Below are positions 23,162-30,714 of a DNA stretch of 33,747 nt, one piece after another. The stretch comes from Polaromonas jejuensis NBRC 106434 (lineage in GTDB: Bacteria; Pseudomonadota; Gammaproteobacteria; Burkholderiales; Burkholderiaceae_C), in the NCBI RefSeq assembly GCF_001598235.1, contig NZ_BCYO01000035.1, positions 1-33,747 of the forward strand. The letters are read 5' to 3'. The translations under genes and the position numbers were made by a program. The notes below the pieces were generated by a model. That model was given only the letters and a program-made list of their open reading frames with translations, was not told the DNA's origin and did no database searches. Each line of letters opens with the position of its first letter. Within the stretch, counting starts at the first letter, position 1.

Positions 23162-24006
23162 GCAACGCATCCCAACCTCTTCTGCTCGTCGACGACCTGC
23201 GCGTGGCCTTTCCAGGCCGCGATGGCGGCATGACGGAAGCGGTGCGCGGCGTGTCCTTCACGCTGGGCCGCGAGCGGCTGGGTATCGTGGGCGAATCCGG
23301 CTCAGGCAAATCGCAAACCGGCCGCGCCATCCTGGGCCTCACCGCGCCCGAGGGCCGCATCAGCGCCAAACGGCTTGAGTTCAGCGGCGTGGACCTGCTG
23401 AACTGCCCGCCGCAGCAACGGCGGGCGCTGCGCGGCGGGCGCATCGCCATGGTGCTGCAGGATCCGAAGTTCTCGCTCAACCCGGTGATGACGATAGGCG
23501 CGCAGATTGTGGAGACGCTGTGCGCGCATACCCGCGTCTCGGCGCGCGAGGCCAGGACGCGTGCGCTGGCCGCCCTCGAATCGGTGCGCATCGACAACCC
23601 TGAACGCGTCTACAAGCTGTACCCGCACGAGGTGTCGGGCGGCATGGGCCAGCGCGCCATGATTGCGATGATGCTGATTGCCAACCCGGACATCCTGATT
23701 GCCGATGAGCCGACGTCTGCGCTGGATGTCACGGTGCAGCTGCAGGTGCTGTCCATCCTGGACGCGCTGGTGGTGGAACGCGGCATGGGCCTGATCCTGG
23801 TGTCGCACGACCTGCGGCTGGTGTCCTCGTTCTGCGACCGCATTCTGGTGATGTATGCCGGCCGCGTGGTGGAAGAGCTGGAAGCGGGCGGGCTGGCCCA
23901 CGCCCGGCACCCCTACACGCGCGGCCTGATGGCCTGCCTGCCGCAACTGGGCGCGTCCACGCACCCGCTGGCCACGCTGGACCGCCGGCCGGAGTGGGCC
24001 TTATGA
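23158..24006 (+). CDS. Peptide ABC transporter ATPase (DppD type, short)
   Basis: A 282-residue ATPase. Walker A is GESGSGKS, the Q-loop VLQDPKFSLNP, the signature VSGGMGQR, Walker B ILIADEP, followed by the switch His in LVSHDL. The C-terminus ends soon after HPYTRGLMACLPQLG and lacks most of the extension (with Fe-S cysteines in some members) that makes DppD/OppD about 330 residues long, so it is nearer NikD in size. The ATG at 23158 overlaps the dppC-type stop codon (ATGA); a longer open frame upstream lies inside the permease gene and is not used. Confidence 0.92.
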   Translation: MSNASQPLLLVDDLRVAFPGRDGGMTEAVRGVSFTLGRERLGIVGESGSGKSQTGRAILGLTAPEGRISAKRLEFSGVDLLNCPPQQRRALRGGRIAMVLQDPKFSLNPVMTIGAQIVETLCAHTRVSAREARTRALAALESVRIDNPERVYKLYPHEVSGGMGQRAMIAMMLIANPDILIADEPTSALDVTVQLQVLSILDALVVERGMGLILVSHDLRLVSSFCDRILVMYAGRVVEELEAGGLAHARHPYTRGLMACLPQLGASTHPLATLDRRPEWAL

Positions 24007-24785
24007 ACGCCAGCCAAGCCCTGGGCCTGGACGTCAGCCAGCTGCGCGTGACTTTTGACGGCTTTGTCGCCGTGGCCGACACGTCTTTTCAGGTCAAGCC
24101 CGGCGAGAGCTTTGGCATTGTGGGAGAGTCGGGCTCCGGCAAATCAACCGTGCTGCGCGCCATCTGCGGCCTGGCACCCAGGGAGTCCGGCAGCGTACGA
24201 CTCACAGGCGCAGAAAACGCGCCGGGCACACAGCCCGCGCCCGGCAGCAAGGCCTTTCGCCGCCGGGTGCAAATGGTGTTTCAGGACCCTTACGGCTCGC
24301 TGCACCCGCGCCAGACCGTGGACCGGATTCTGGCCGAGCCCCTGGCGATTCATGGCGTCACGGATGCGGAAACGCGCATTGAGCGGGCGCTGGATGAAGT
24401 GGGCCTGGGCAAAGGCTTTCGCTTTCGCTACCCGCACCAGTTGTCAGGCGGGCAGCGGCAGCGCATTGCGATTGCCCGGGCGCTGATTCTGGAGCCGCAA
24501 ATCCTGCTGCTGGACGAGCCCACCTCGGCGCTCGATGCCTCGGTGCAGGCGGAGGTGCTGAATCTGCTGGAAGAGCTGCGTCGGCGCCGCGAGCTGACCT
24601 TCATCATGGTCAGCCATGACCTGGCCGTCGTCACCCACCTGTGCGAGCGGCTCATGGTGATGCAGCGCGGCCAGACCGTGGAGTCGCTTTCGACGCTGGA
24701 CCTGGTCGCCCACCGGGTCAGCAAGCCCTACACCCTCAGCCTGATGCAGGCCTCCTCCGGCTTCCGGCGCACGGTGGAAGCCTGA
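24003..24785 (+). CDS. Peptide ABC transporter ATPase (DppF type, short)
   Basis: A 260-residue ATPase, the second motor subunit. Walker A is GESGSGKST, the Q-loop MVFQDPYGSLHPRQTV, the signature LSGGQRQRIAIARAL, Walker B ILLLDEPTSALDASVQ, and the switch MVSHDLAVV. It ends at KPYTLSLMQASSGF, without the usual OppF/DppF C-terminal extension, and is of NikE-like length. The ATG at 24003 overlaps the preceding stop codon (ATGA). With the previous gene it completes a binding protein-permease-permease-ATPase-ATPase set. Confidence 0.92.
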   Translation: MNASQALGLDVSQLRVTFDGFVAVADTSFQVKPGESFGIVGESGSGKSTVLRAICGLAPRESGSVRLTGAENAPGTQPAPGSKAFRRRVQMVFQDPYGSLHPRQTVDRILAEPLAIHGVTDAETRIERALDEVGLGKGFRFRYPHQLSGGQRQRIAIARALILEPQILLLDEPTSALDASVQAEVLNLLEELRRRRELTFIMVSHDLAVVTHLCERLMVMQRGQTVESLSTLDLVAHRVSKPYTLSLMQASSGFRRTVEA

Positions 24786-24882
24786 TGGCCGGGCGGCCCG
24801 GGCGACGGCAGGCTGGCGTGCAGCGCCGGCGCATGGTCTAATTTTTGCATCGCAACGGACACCAAAGCGAAGGTCTAAGCCA

Positions 24883-25860
24883 ATGTTGAACTGGGAAGCC
24901 CACGCCTGCCTGCCCCTGCACCCGCAGGCTGATTTTTCGCCGCTGGACCGCCTGCGCGCCGCCGGCGTCAACTACGTGTCGGTCAATGTCGGCATGGACA
25001 TGAACCCGGTGTCACAAATTCTGGCTGTGCTGGCGGCCTTCCGTGCCAACATCGCCGCCCATGCCGACCGTTTCAGGCTGGTGTCCAGCGTGCCGGAAAT
25101 CAGGGCGGCGGCCAAGGCCGGCGTGCTGGCCGTCGGCTTCGACCTGGAGGGCGCCATGCCGCTGCTGGAGCAGCCCGACATGGTGGCGCTGTACCGCGAC
25201 CTGGGCGTGCGCCAGATCCACCTTGCCTACAACCGCAACAACAGCGTGGCCGACGGCTGCCATGACGTGGAACGCGGCCTCACGCCGCTGGGCCTTCGCA
25301 CGGTGAAAGCCGTCAATGATGCCGGCCTGCTGATGGACTGCTCGCACACCGGCCGGCGCTGCAGCCTGGAGATCATGGCGGCCTCCAGCCGGCCCGTGAT
25401 CTTCAGCCACGCGAATCCCCTGGCCCTGGTGGAACACGGACGCAACATCAGCGATGAACAGATCAAGGCCTGCGCCGCCACCGGCGGCGTGGTCTGCGTC
25501 TCCGGCGTGTCGGCTTTTCTCGGCACGCGCACCCCCACCGCCGACGACGTGGCGCGGCACGCGGCCTATGTGGCAGGCCTGGTGGGCGTGCAGCATGTGG
25601 GCATAGGGCTGGACATCAGCTTTCGCCAGGACGAACTCAACGACAACCCGCCGGGCGACTACGACCCGGCCTACTGGTGGCCCAAGGCGGCGGGCTACAA
25701 CCGAGCCGTTGAACGCATGACCTACACACCGGTCGAAACCTGGCGACTTCTTCCTGAGGCGCTGCAGAAAACCGGCATGAGCGCCGCCGAAGCCGCGGCG
25801 GTCATGGGCGACAATATGCTGCACGTGGCCGGCCAGGTCTGGCACCGGCCCGCCGCCTGA
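24883..25860 (+). CDS. Membrane dipeptidase family (peptidase M19) protein with a changed HxD motif
   Basis: A 325-residue metallodipeptidase-like TIM barrel. Expected ligands are visible: Glu89 in FDLEGAMPL, His155 in MDCSHTGRR, His176 in IFSHANP, Arg187 in HGRNISDE and Asp244 in GIGLDIS. The N-terminal zinc motif, normally HxD, reads EAHACLPL (His7, Cys9). No signal peptide is present, so the enzyme is probably cytoplasmic, suiting hydrolysis of dipeptides brought in by the preceding ABC transporter. It begins 97 bases after the ATPase gene, with GAAGG 11 bases upstream of the ATG; TCTAAT near 24838 might be part of a private promoter. Confidence 0.85.
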   Translation: MLNWEAHACLPLHPQADFSPLDRLRAAGVNYVSVNVGMDMNPVSQILAVLAAFRANIAAHADRFRLVSSVPEIRAAAKAGVLAVGFDLEGAMPLLEQPDMVALYRDLGVRQIHLAYNRNNSVADGCHDVERGLTPLGLRTVKAVNDAGLLMDCSHTGRRCSLEIMAASSRPVIFSHANPLALVEHGRNISDEQIKACAATGGVVCVSGVSAFLGTRTPTADDVARHAAYVAGLVGVQHVGIGLDISFRQDELNDNPPGDYDPAYWWPKAAGYNRAVERMTYTPVETWRLLPEALQKTGMSAAEAAAVMGDNMLHVAGQVWHRPAA

Positions 25861-25888
25861 CTTCATTTCAACCCGACCCCATCACCTT

Positions 25889-26338
25889 ATGTCATCCATC
25901 ACCCTGCGTTTTCTGGCCGAACCCAGCACCGTCAACTTTGGCGGCAAGGTACACGGCGGCACTGTCATGAAATGGATAGACGAAGCCGGCTATGCCTGCG
26001 CCACCCGCTGGGCCAAGCGTTACTGCGTCACGGTCTCGGTCGGCAGCATCCGCTTTCAGCGCCCCATCAGGATCGGCGACCTGGTGGAGGTGGAGGCACG
26101 CCTGGCTTACACCGGCCGAACCAGCATGAACATCTCGGTCGAAGTGCGCAGCGGCGACATGAAAACCGGCCAAATGGAGGTCGTCACCGAATGCCTGGTG
26201 GTGTTTGTGGCGGTGGATCCCGAAGGCAACACCATCCCCGTGCAGCCCTGGCAGCCCGAAACACCCGGCGACATGGCGCTGGCGCAACGCGTCAAGGCCC
26301 ATCTGGATGCGGCGCGCGCCATGTTTCCCGGCGCCTGA
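25889..26338 (+). CDS. Acyl-CoA thioesterase, hotdog fold (YciA/BACH type)
   Basis: A 149-residue single hotdog domain that hydrolyses acyl-CoA to free acid and CoA in the cytoplasm. NFGGKVHGGTVMKWIDEAGY carries the family's N-x-x-G...GG-x-x-M-x-x-x-D active-site pattern, followed by VTVSVGSIRFQRPIRIGDLV and YTGRTSMNISVEV. It starts 28 bases after the dipeptidase gene without an obvious Shine-Dalgarno and may be its translational follower. No metabolic link to peptide uptake is evident. The next gene is convergent. Confidence 0.88.
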   Translation: MSSITLRFLAEPSTVNFGGKVHGGTVMKWIDEAGYACATRWAKRYCVTVSVGSIRFQRPIRIGDLVEVEARLAYTGRTSMNISVEVRSGDMKTGQMEVVTECLVVFVAVDPEGNTIPVQPWQPETPGDMALAQRVKAHLDAARAMFPGA

Positions 26339-26387
26339 CAAGCCCTGAGCGACTGCGGCCTCGCTCCCTGCGCGGGGCCTGCCCGCC

Positions 26388-26708
26388 TCAAAGCCAGCGG
26401 CTCAGCCCTGACGCGGACAGCCAGCCACGCAGCGCACGCCAGCGGCGCCAAATACCCACGCCCCGCCAGAGCCATCGCCAGGCCCGGCGCGGCTTGAACA
26501 GCAGTAGCGCAGACACGGCCAGCATCACGGGCAAGGGGTGGCTTTTGAGGTACTGCAGCCCAGCGCTGATCAGCGTGAAAACCCGGTGGCCTGCATCCGA
26601 CGCCTTTTGCAAAGGCAGCAATTGCAGCGCCAGGCCGGCCCGCTGGTGGGCAATGCGCTCCAGCAGGCGGCCGCGCTGCTGGTGCAGCTCAGTCAGCCTT
26701 TTGCTCAT
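26388..26708 (-). CDS. YqjK-like small membrane-associated protein
   Basis: A 106-residue protein starting MSKRLTELHQQRGRLLERIA, an amphipathic helical start like E. coli YqjK. A single hydrophobic stretch (LPVMLAVSALLLF) and a very Arg/Trp-rich C-terminal tail follow. The ATG at 26708 lies within the end of the previous gene (20-base overlap), implying coupled translation. It is the third gene of a yqjD-yqjE-yqjK-like operon. Function is unknown. Confidence 0.72.
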   Translation of the reverse strand: MSKRLTELHQQRGRLLERIAHQRAGLALQLLPLQKASDAGHRVFTLISAGLQYLKSHPLPVMLAVSALLLFKPRRAWRWLWRGVGIWRRWRALRGWLSASGLSRWL

Positions 26709-27090
26709 GGGCCGCAGCTTTGAGCTGGCGCAGGTCTTCCTGCAGTTCGGCCAGGCTGGCCGCAAACAGGGGATCGGACGCGGCATGGTCCCGGCGCAGC
26801 ACGGCGTAGCAATACGCGGCCAGGCCCAGAAATAGGGCCGAGAAGAAACCCAGCACGGCGAGGCGCTGCTCCCACCACAAGAGCACGACCAGGGCCACGG
26901 CCAGCAACACCCCCAGCCCCAGGCAGAACACCAGAGCCAGCCCCAGCGTCAACTGCTGCAGTATCTGGTGCTTTTCGACCTGAACTTCGTTGGCCAGCAA
27001 GGCCAGCCGGGTCTGCAGGGTGGCCAGCAGGGTGGCGGCGATGTCCCTCACGGCGGCCAGCGGGCCCTTGCCGCCAAAAGCGCTAGCCAT
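26689..27090 (-). CDS. Phage-holin-superfamily membrane protein (YqjE-like)
   Basis: A 133-residue protein. The N-terminal amphipathic helix (VRDIAATLLATLQTRLALLA) is followed by two strong membrane helices (LGLALVFCLGLGVLLAVALV and LAVLGFFSALFLGLAAYCYA) and a charged C-terminal helix. This is the holin_3_6/YqjE layout. Despite the family name there is no lysis context. It lies between the DUF883 gene and the YqjK-like gene, as in E. coli. Confidence 0.8.
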   Translation of the reverse strand: MASAFGGKGPLAAVRDIAATLLATLQTRLALLANEVQVEKHQILQQLTLGLALVFCLGLGVLLAVALVVLLWWEQRLAVLGFFSALFLGLAAYCYAVLRRDHAASDPLFAASLAELQEDLRQLKAAAHEQKAD

Positions 27091-27119
27091 GGGCGCCTGC
27101 GGGAGCCCGCGGCGTCACA

Positions 27120-27440
27120 CTAGCGGCGGCCAATGAGCAGGCCCACCAGCAGGCCCACGCCGGCCGCAATGCCGACGGCCGTCCAGGGTGACTCGTGCAC
27201 ATAGGCGTCCGTGGCCTGGGCTGCAGCCTTGGTCTTGGCGACCAGCACGGCTTCGGCCTCGGCCAGACGCGCCTTTGCATCCCGCAGGCGAGCCTGGACG
27301 CGGGTACGCAGGTTGGCAATTTTTTCACCGGCCTGATCCGCCGTGGCGGCCAGCATCTCTTCCGCATCCAGGATCACGGCCTTGATGTCCGTCACTAGCT
27401 GTTCCTGCGAATCGACACTGGTGGGGCTATTTTTCGGCAT
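27120..27440 (-). CDS. DUF883 family protein (YqjD/ElaB-like)
   Basis: A 106-residue protein: a long charged helix (about residues 12-75, heptad-like, rich in Ala, Glu and Lys) then a C-terminal anchor SPWTAVGIAAGVGLLVGLLI ending in GRR. E. coli YqjD and ElaB are inner-membrane proteins that bind ribosomes through the soluble part in stationary phase. ATG at 27440 has AAAGG eight bases upstream. First gene of the three-gene operon; promoter candidate just upstream. Confidence 0.87.
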   Translation of the reverse strand: MPKNSPTSVDSQEQLVTDIKAVILDAEEMLAATADQAGEKIANLRTRVQARLRDAKARLAEAEAVLVAKTKAAAQATDAYVHESPWTAVGIAAGVGLLVGLLIGRR

Positions 27441-27462
27441 GGTGAACCTTTCAAGGAAAAAA

Positions 27463-27491
27463 TGGATAGCACAAGGTTAGCAGATTCACAA
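27463..27491 (-). promoter_or_regulatory. Candidate promoter of the yqjD-like operon
   Basis: Minus strand: TTGTGA (27491-27486), 17-bp spacer, TATCCA (27468-27463) with an extended TG at -15/-14 (TGCTATCC). The CTATCC form is compatible with stationary-phase sigma use, as reported for E. coli yqjD; the match is weak. Confidence 0.42.
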
Positions 27492-27654
27492 GCGGCGACG
27501 CACGATGCCCGCCCAACACGGGCAGGTATTAAGCGCATCGGGAATAATTGCCGCATCACCGGCCCCTTCGCTACACCGACCACACCATGCCACCTGCTTC
27601 ACCGCGCTTTCCAGTCCCGCTCCCTCCCATGGCCCGCGGCGCTGGGCCCGCACA

Positions 27655-28563
27655 GTGAACAGCGGCCGCCTGAGCGGACGCGACCTGGCAGCTGCCCTGG
27701 CGGTGGTCGTCTTGTGGGGCGTCAATTTCGTCGTGATGAAATTCGCCCTGCGCGACTTCACGCCCTTCCAGCTGGGCGCTGCCCGCTATGTGTTTGCCGT
27801 GCTGCCGCTGGTGCTGTTCATCCGGCCGCCCCGCATTCCGTGGAAGTGGGTGCTGCTGTACGGCGCCTTTCAGGGCGTGGGCCAGTTCGGTATTTTGTTC
27901 ATCGCGCTCAAGGTCGGCATGACCGCGGCCCTGGCCTCGGTGCTCTTGCAGACCCAGGTGTTCTTCACCGCGCTGTTCGGCTTTGTGCTGCTGCACGAGC
28001 GTGCCAGCAGGCCGCTGCAGGCAGGCATGGTGCTCGCCGCGCTGGGCCTGTCGTGCTTTGCGCTCAACTATGTGAACCCGGGTGCCGCCAGCAGTGCCAC
28101 CACGCTGCCGGGCTTTGTGCTGACACTGTGCGCGGCGGCCATGTGGGCCATGTCCAACATTGTGGCGCGGCGCGTGCAGCAGGTGGCGGTGGATTACTCA
28201 CCGACGGCCTTCGTCGTGTGGAGCAGCTCCGTCGCGGTACTGCCCTTCGCTGCGCTTTCGTGGGTGTTTGACCCGCAAGCCACACGCTGGCAATGGCTGG
28301 AGGCCCGCGGGTCCAGCTGGCTGGCGGTGGCCTACCTCGGCTGGGTCGCGACCCTTGTGGGCTACAGCCTGTGGACCGGCCTGCTCAAGCGCCACCCGGC
28401 CAACCGCGTGGCCCCCTTCAGCCTGGGCGTGCCGATTGTGGGCCTGACCACGGGCATGCTGGTGCTGGGCGAAGCCATCACGCCCTGGCAGTGGGCCGGC
28501 ATTGCCCTGGTGGTCGCCGCGCTGGCCTGCGTGATGCTGGGCGGACTCGTCAGGCGCCGCTGA
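27655..28563 (+). CDS. EamA-like exporter (O-acetylserine/cysteine exporter type)
   Basis: A 302-residue ten-helix DMT permease. It aligns by eye with E. coli EamA (YdeD) from VVVLWGVNFVVMKFALRDFT through the GQFGILFIALKVGMTAALAS and VLLQTQVFFTALFGF segments to the C-terminal RVAPFSLGVPIVGLTTGMLVLGE. E. coli EamA exports O-acetylserine and cysteine; that function here is inference. The frame is open from 27505, but the residues before the GTG at 27655 do not look like a DMT N-terminus, so GTG 27655 (VNSGRLSGRDL) is preferred; it has no obvious Shine-Dalgarno. The 27441-27654 spacer also holds a hairpin TGCCCG-N7-CGGGCA (27506-27524). Confidence 0.8.
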   Translation: MNSGRLSGRDLAAALAVVVLWGVNFVVMKFALRDFTPFQLGAARYVFAVLPLVLFIRPPRIPWKWVLLYGAFQGVGQFGILFIALKVGMTAALASVLLQTQVFFTALFGFVLLHERASRPLQAGMVLAALGLSCFALNYVNPGAASSATTLPGFVLTLCAAAMWAMSNIVARRVQQVAVDYSPTAFVVWSSSVAVLPFAALSWVFDPQATRWQWLEARGSSWLAVAYLGWVATLVGYSLWTGLLKRHPANRVAPFSLGVPIVGLTTGMLVLGEAITPWQWAGIALVVAALACVMLGGLVRRR

Positions 28564-28583
28564 CTTGATGGACCCGTCTCATT

Positions 28584-28690
28584 CCATTTCTACGTCATCT
28601 ACTTCAATGCGGGAGCAGGCGCACCGCCGCAGACAGTGCTGCAGCACGGCCAAGGCGGGGCAACGACCTATCGCGTTGAAGTAGAAATGG
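28584..28690. repeat. 107-bp long-hairpin (MITE/REP-like) element in a convergent gap
   Basis: The right end, CGCGTTGAAGTAGAAATGG (28672-28690), is the inverse of the left end (28584-28611), which carries a 9-base interruption (GTCATCTAC, with TCTAC duplicated) and one mismatch. Nested inside are CCGCC / GGCGG and a perfect palindrome GTGCTGCAGCAC (28636-28647), so most of the element can fold into one long hairpin. There is no coding capacity. A shorter relative lies at 3129-3186. Confidence 0.78.
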
Positions 28691-28692
28691 AG

Positions 28693-29556
28693 TCAATCCA
28701 CATGCGGTCGCAGCGCGCCGGGAATGCCCTGCTGCTGCAGGCCGCCACGCTCGAGCCAGTGCCGGGTCGTGTGCTCGGCCCGTTCAATCAGCTCAGGTGC
28801 GCGCGAGAAGTCGTAGGCCGATGCCGCCAGCGGGCACAGCGGCGGCACCGTCAGCACCTCGAAGCGATCGGCCAGCAACTCCAGGTCTTGCACCAGCTGG
28901 TGCGCAATCAGCATGTTCAGCGCATGCAGCGCGCTGCCGATGGCACTGGCCGGCGGCTCGGTCAATGCGCAGGCATAGCCGGTGGGCAGCACGATCAACC
29001 GGGTCGCACCGAGCACGACCGCCGTCATGACCGGGGTGTTGCTGGCGATCGCGCCGTCGATCAGGTAGTCCTTGCCCACCAGCACCGGCGGAAAGATCGC
29101 CGGGATCGCACAACTGGCCAGGATCGCCTCCACGGCCGGACCCGACGACAGGCAGACCGGATGGCCATGCAGCTGCTCGGTGGCGACCACATGCAGGGGC
29201 AGCGCCGCCTGCTCCAGCCGGCTGTAGGGCAAGTGCTGTTCGATCAGCCCGCGCAACCCACTGGAATCGACCAGCGAAGGCGAGCGCGAAAACAGGCCGG
29301 CAATGCGGCTCAAGGTCATGGGGAAGATGGTGCTGCGCTTCAGTCCGCACCAGAGCTGCTCCAGCCGCCTGACACCGGCCAGCGTCGGATTGCCCGCGAA
29401 ATACGCGCAATTGATGGCGCCCACCGAGGCGCCCACCACCAGATCCGGCTGCACGCCATGGGCGACCAGCGCATGCAGCATGCCGACCTGGATTGCGCCG
29501 AAACTGCCGCCGCCGGCAAATACAAAGGCGGTCTTGCCATTGGCCCTGGGTTCCAT
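28693..29556 (-). CDS. Patatin-like phospholipase
   Basis: A 287-residue lipid acyl hydrolase with the Ser-Asp dyad. The oxyanion loop is FAGGGSFGA (Gly15-Gly17), the nucleophile elbow GASVG (Ser44), and the catalytic Asp167 sits in LIDGAIASNTP. No signal peptide or membrane helix is evident, so it is probably cytoplasmic or peripherally bound, of the RssA/YchK-like single-domain type. The ATG at 29556 has GGAGG five bases upstream; a GTG at 29562 is too close to that site. Its neighbours give no pathway; the gene's 3' end abuts the long-hairpin element. Confidence 0.9.
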   Translation of the reverse strand: MEPRANGKTAFVFAGGGSFGAIQVGMLHALVAHGVQPDLVVGASVGAINCAYFAGNPTLAGVRRLEQLWCGLKRSTIFPMTLSRIAGLFSRSPSLVDSSGLRGLIEQHLPYSRLEQAALPLHVVATEQLHGHPVCLSSGPAVEAILASCAIPAIFPPVLVGKDYLIDGAIASNTPVMTAVVLGATRLIVLPTGYACALTEPPASAIGSALHALNMLIAHQLVQDLELLADRFEVLTVPPLCPLAASAYDFSRAPELIERAEHTTRHWLERGGLQQQGIPGALRPHVD

Positions 29557-29657
29557 CTGCACCTCCCTGCTGCCGATACGACGGTTGCCATCTCCGCGTG
29601 CGGCCGGTCACCGATCTTACTGCCGCGCCGGGCGGCGTCATGCCGCAAAGGGGTTGC

Positions 29658-30599
29658 TCAAGGCGCCGTGACCGTGCGCGTCGCCGTCGCAGCGTCCGTC
29701 GCCTTCGTCCCGTCCGCATGGCCGAAGTAGAGCGCCAGCAGGTCCAGCGCATGCCGCACCTTGGCCGGCTGTTCGCCGCGCCGCGGCGTCACGGCGTAGA
29801 CCGGCACATCCGCCAACTGCCAGCCGGGCAGCACGGGCAACAGGCGCCCGTCTGCCAGCGCCTTGCGGTCGTCTTCGCTGACACCCATGCTGATGCCCCA
29901 GCCAGCGACACACAAGGCATGCACGGCCGTCACCTGTGACGCATGTACCCGGCCTTCCAGGCGCAGCGTTTGCTGCGCGCCGTTGGGGCCATGCAGTTCC
30001 ACCATATCAAAGCTGGCATTCCTTGGCCTGCTGCCCAACAGGTCGTGCTGCAGTAAATCCTGCGGTTGCACCGGCCAGCCGCGTTCGGCAAGATAGGCTG
30101 GCGAGGCGCACAACTGCCGCTTCATGCTGCCCAGTTTGCGCGCCACCAGTGTCGAGTCGGCCTGCGTGCCCACTCGCAGCGCGATGTCTACGCGTGACTC
30201 AATCAGGTCGATCAGGGTGTCATCCAGCAACAGGCCCAGTTTCAGCTTGGGGTAGCTGCGCAGCGGTGCCAGCGCCGTCGCCAGCAAGCTGCCAAAGCCG
30301 ATGGGCGCGGCCAGCCGCAGCTCACCTTCAGGTTCATCACGCAGGCGCGCCAGCGCCTGCTCGGCCGACCGCGCCGCCGCCACCATGGCGGCGCAGCCGG
30401 CGTGGTAGCGCTCCCCGGCCTCGGTCAGCGTGAGGCGCCGTGTCGAGCGGTGCAGCAGGGCCAGCCCCAGCGATTGCTCCAGCTGGCGCAAATGCTGGCT
30501 CACCGCCGAGGGCGTCATGCCCAATTGCCGCGCCGCCGCCGTCAGGGAGCCGGCGGCCACCACCTCGGCAAAGATGGCCATGCGCTTGAGTTGATCCAC
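29658..30599 (-). CDS. LysR-family regulator divergent from an NAD(P)-binding protein
   Basis: A 313-residue regulator. The helix-turn-helix is at residues 5-65 (MAIFAEVVAAGSLTAAARQL, MTPSAVSQHLRQLE, LLHRSTRRLTLTEAG), and the effector domain runs from about 92. The C-terminus has a Thr/Ala-rich tail of about 20 residues (DGTKATDAATATRTVTAP). The start is a GTG at 30599 with GGGTGGA nine bases upstream. Close relatives of this LysR group often control a divergent oxidoreductase, and two dyads lie in the 115-base shared spacer. Confidence 0.9.
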   Translation of the reverse strand: MDQLKRMAIFAEVVAAGSLTAAARQLGMTPSAVSQHLRQLEQSLGLALLHRSTRRLTLTEAGERYHAGCAAMVAAARSAEQALARLRDEPEGELRLAAPIGFGSLLATALAPLRSYPKLKLGLLLDDTLIDLIESRVDIALRVGTQADSTLVARKLGSMKRQLCASPAYLAERGWPVQPQDLLQHDLLGSRPRNASFDMVELHGPNGAQQTLRLEGRVHASQVTAVHALCVAGWGISMGVSEDDRKALADGRLLPVLPGWQLADVPVYAVTPRRGEQPAKVRHALDLLALYFGHADGTKATDAATATRTVTAP

Positions 30600-30624
30600 A
30601 ATTTTCCACCCTATTGATTAGCCG

Positions 30625-30675
30625 TACTTCACAGTGTTAGTCAATTTTGCCGACTATTCATTCACTTGTGAAGTA
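30625..30675. promoter_or_regulatory. Nested dyads in the lysR/oxidoreductase divergent spacer
   Basis: TACTTCACA (30625-30633) and TGTGAAGTA (30667-30675) are perfect 9-bp inverted arms. Between them TAGTC (30638-30642) / GACTA (30652-30656) forms a second dyad. The right arm is also part of a self-contained palindrome TTCAC-TT-GTGAA (30661-30672). This fits the two-site binding of LysR tetramers for autorepression and activation of the divergent gene. Confidence 0.6.
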
Positions 30676-30714
30676 ATCAAACTAGAGGCTTCTTCAATCT
30701 TCAGGAGTTTTTTG

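Noticed and set aside
24003..24785. Peptide ABC ATPases judged truncated by frameshift
   Set aside because: The genes overlap cleanly in frame with each other and the ends fall at the natural end of the ABC domain, so short versions are more likely than damage.
26689..27090. Prophage remnant suggested by the holin-family gene
   Set aside because: No lysin, spanin, capsid or integrase genes nearby; the flanking DUF883 and YqjK-like genes show the chromosomal yqjDEK-type operon.
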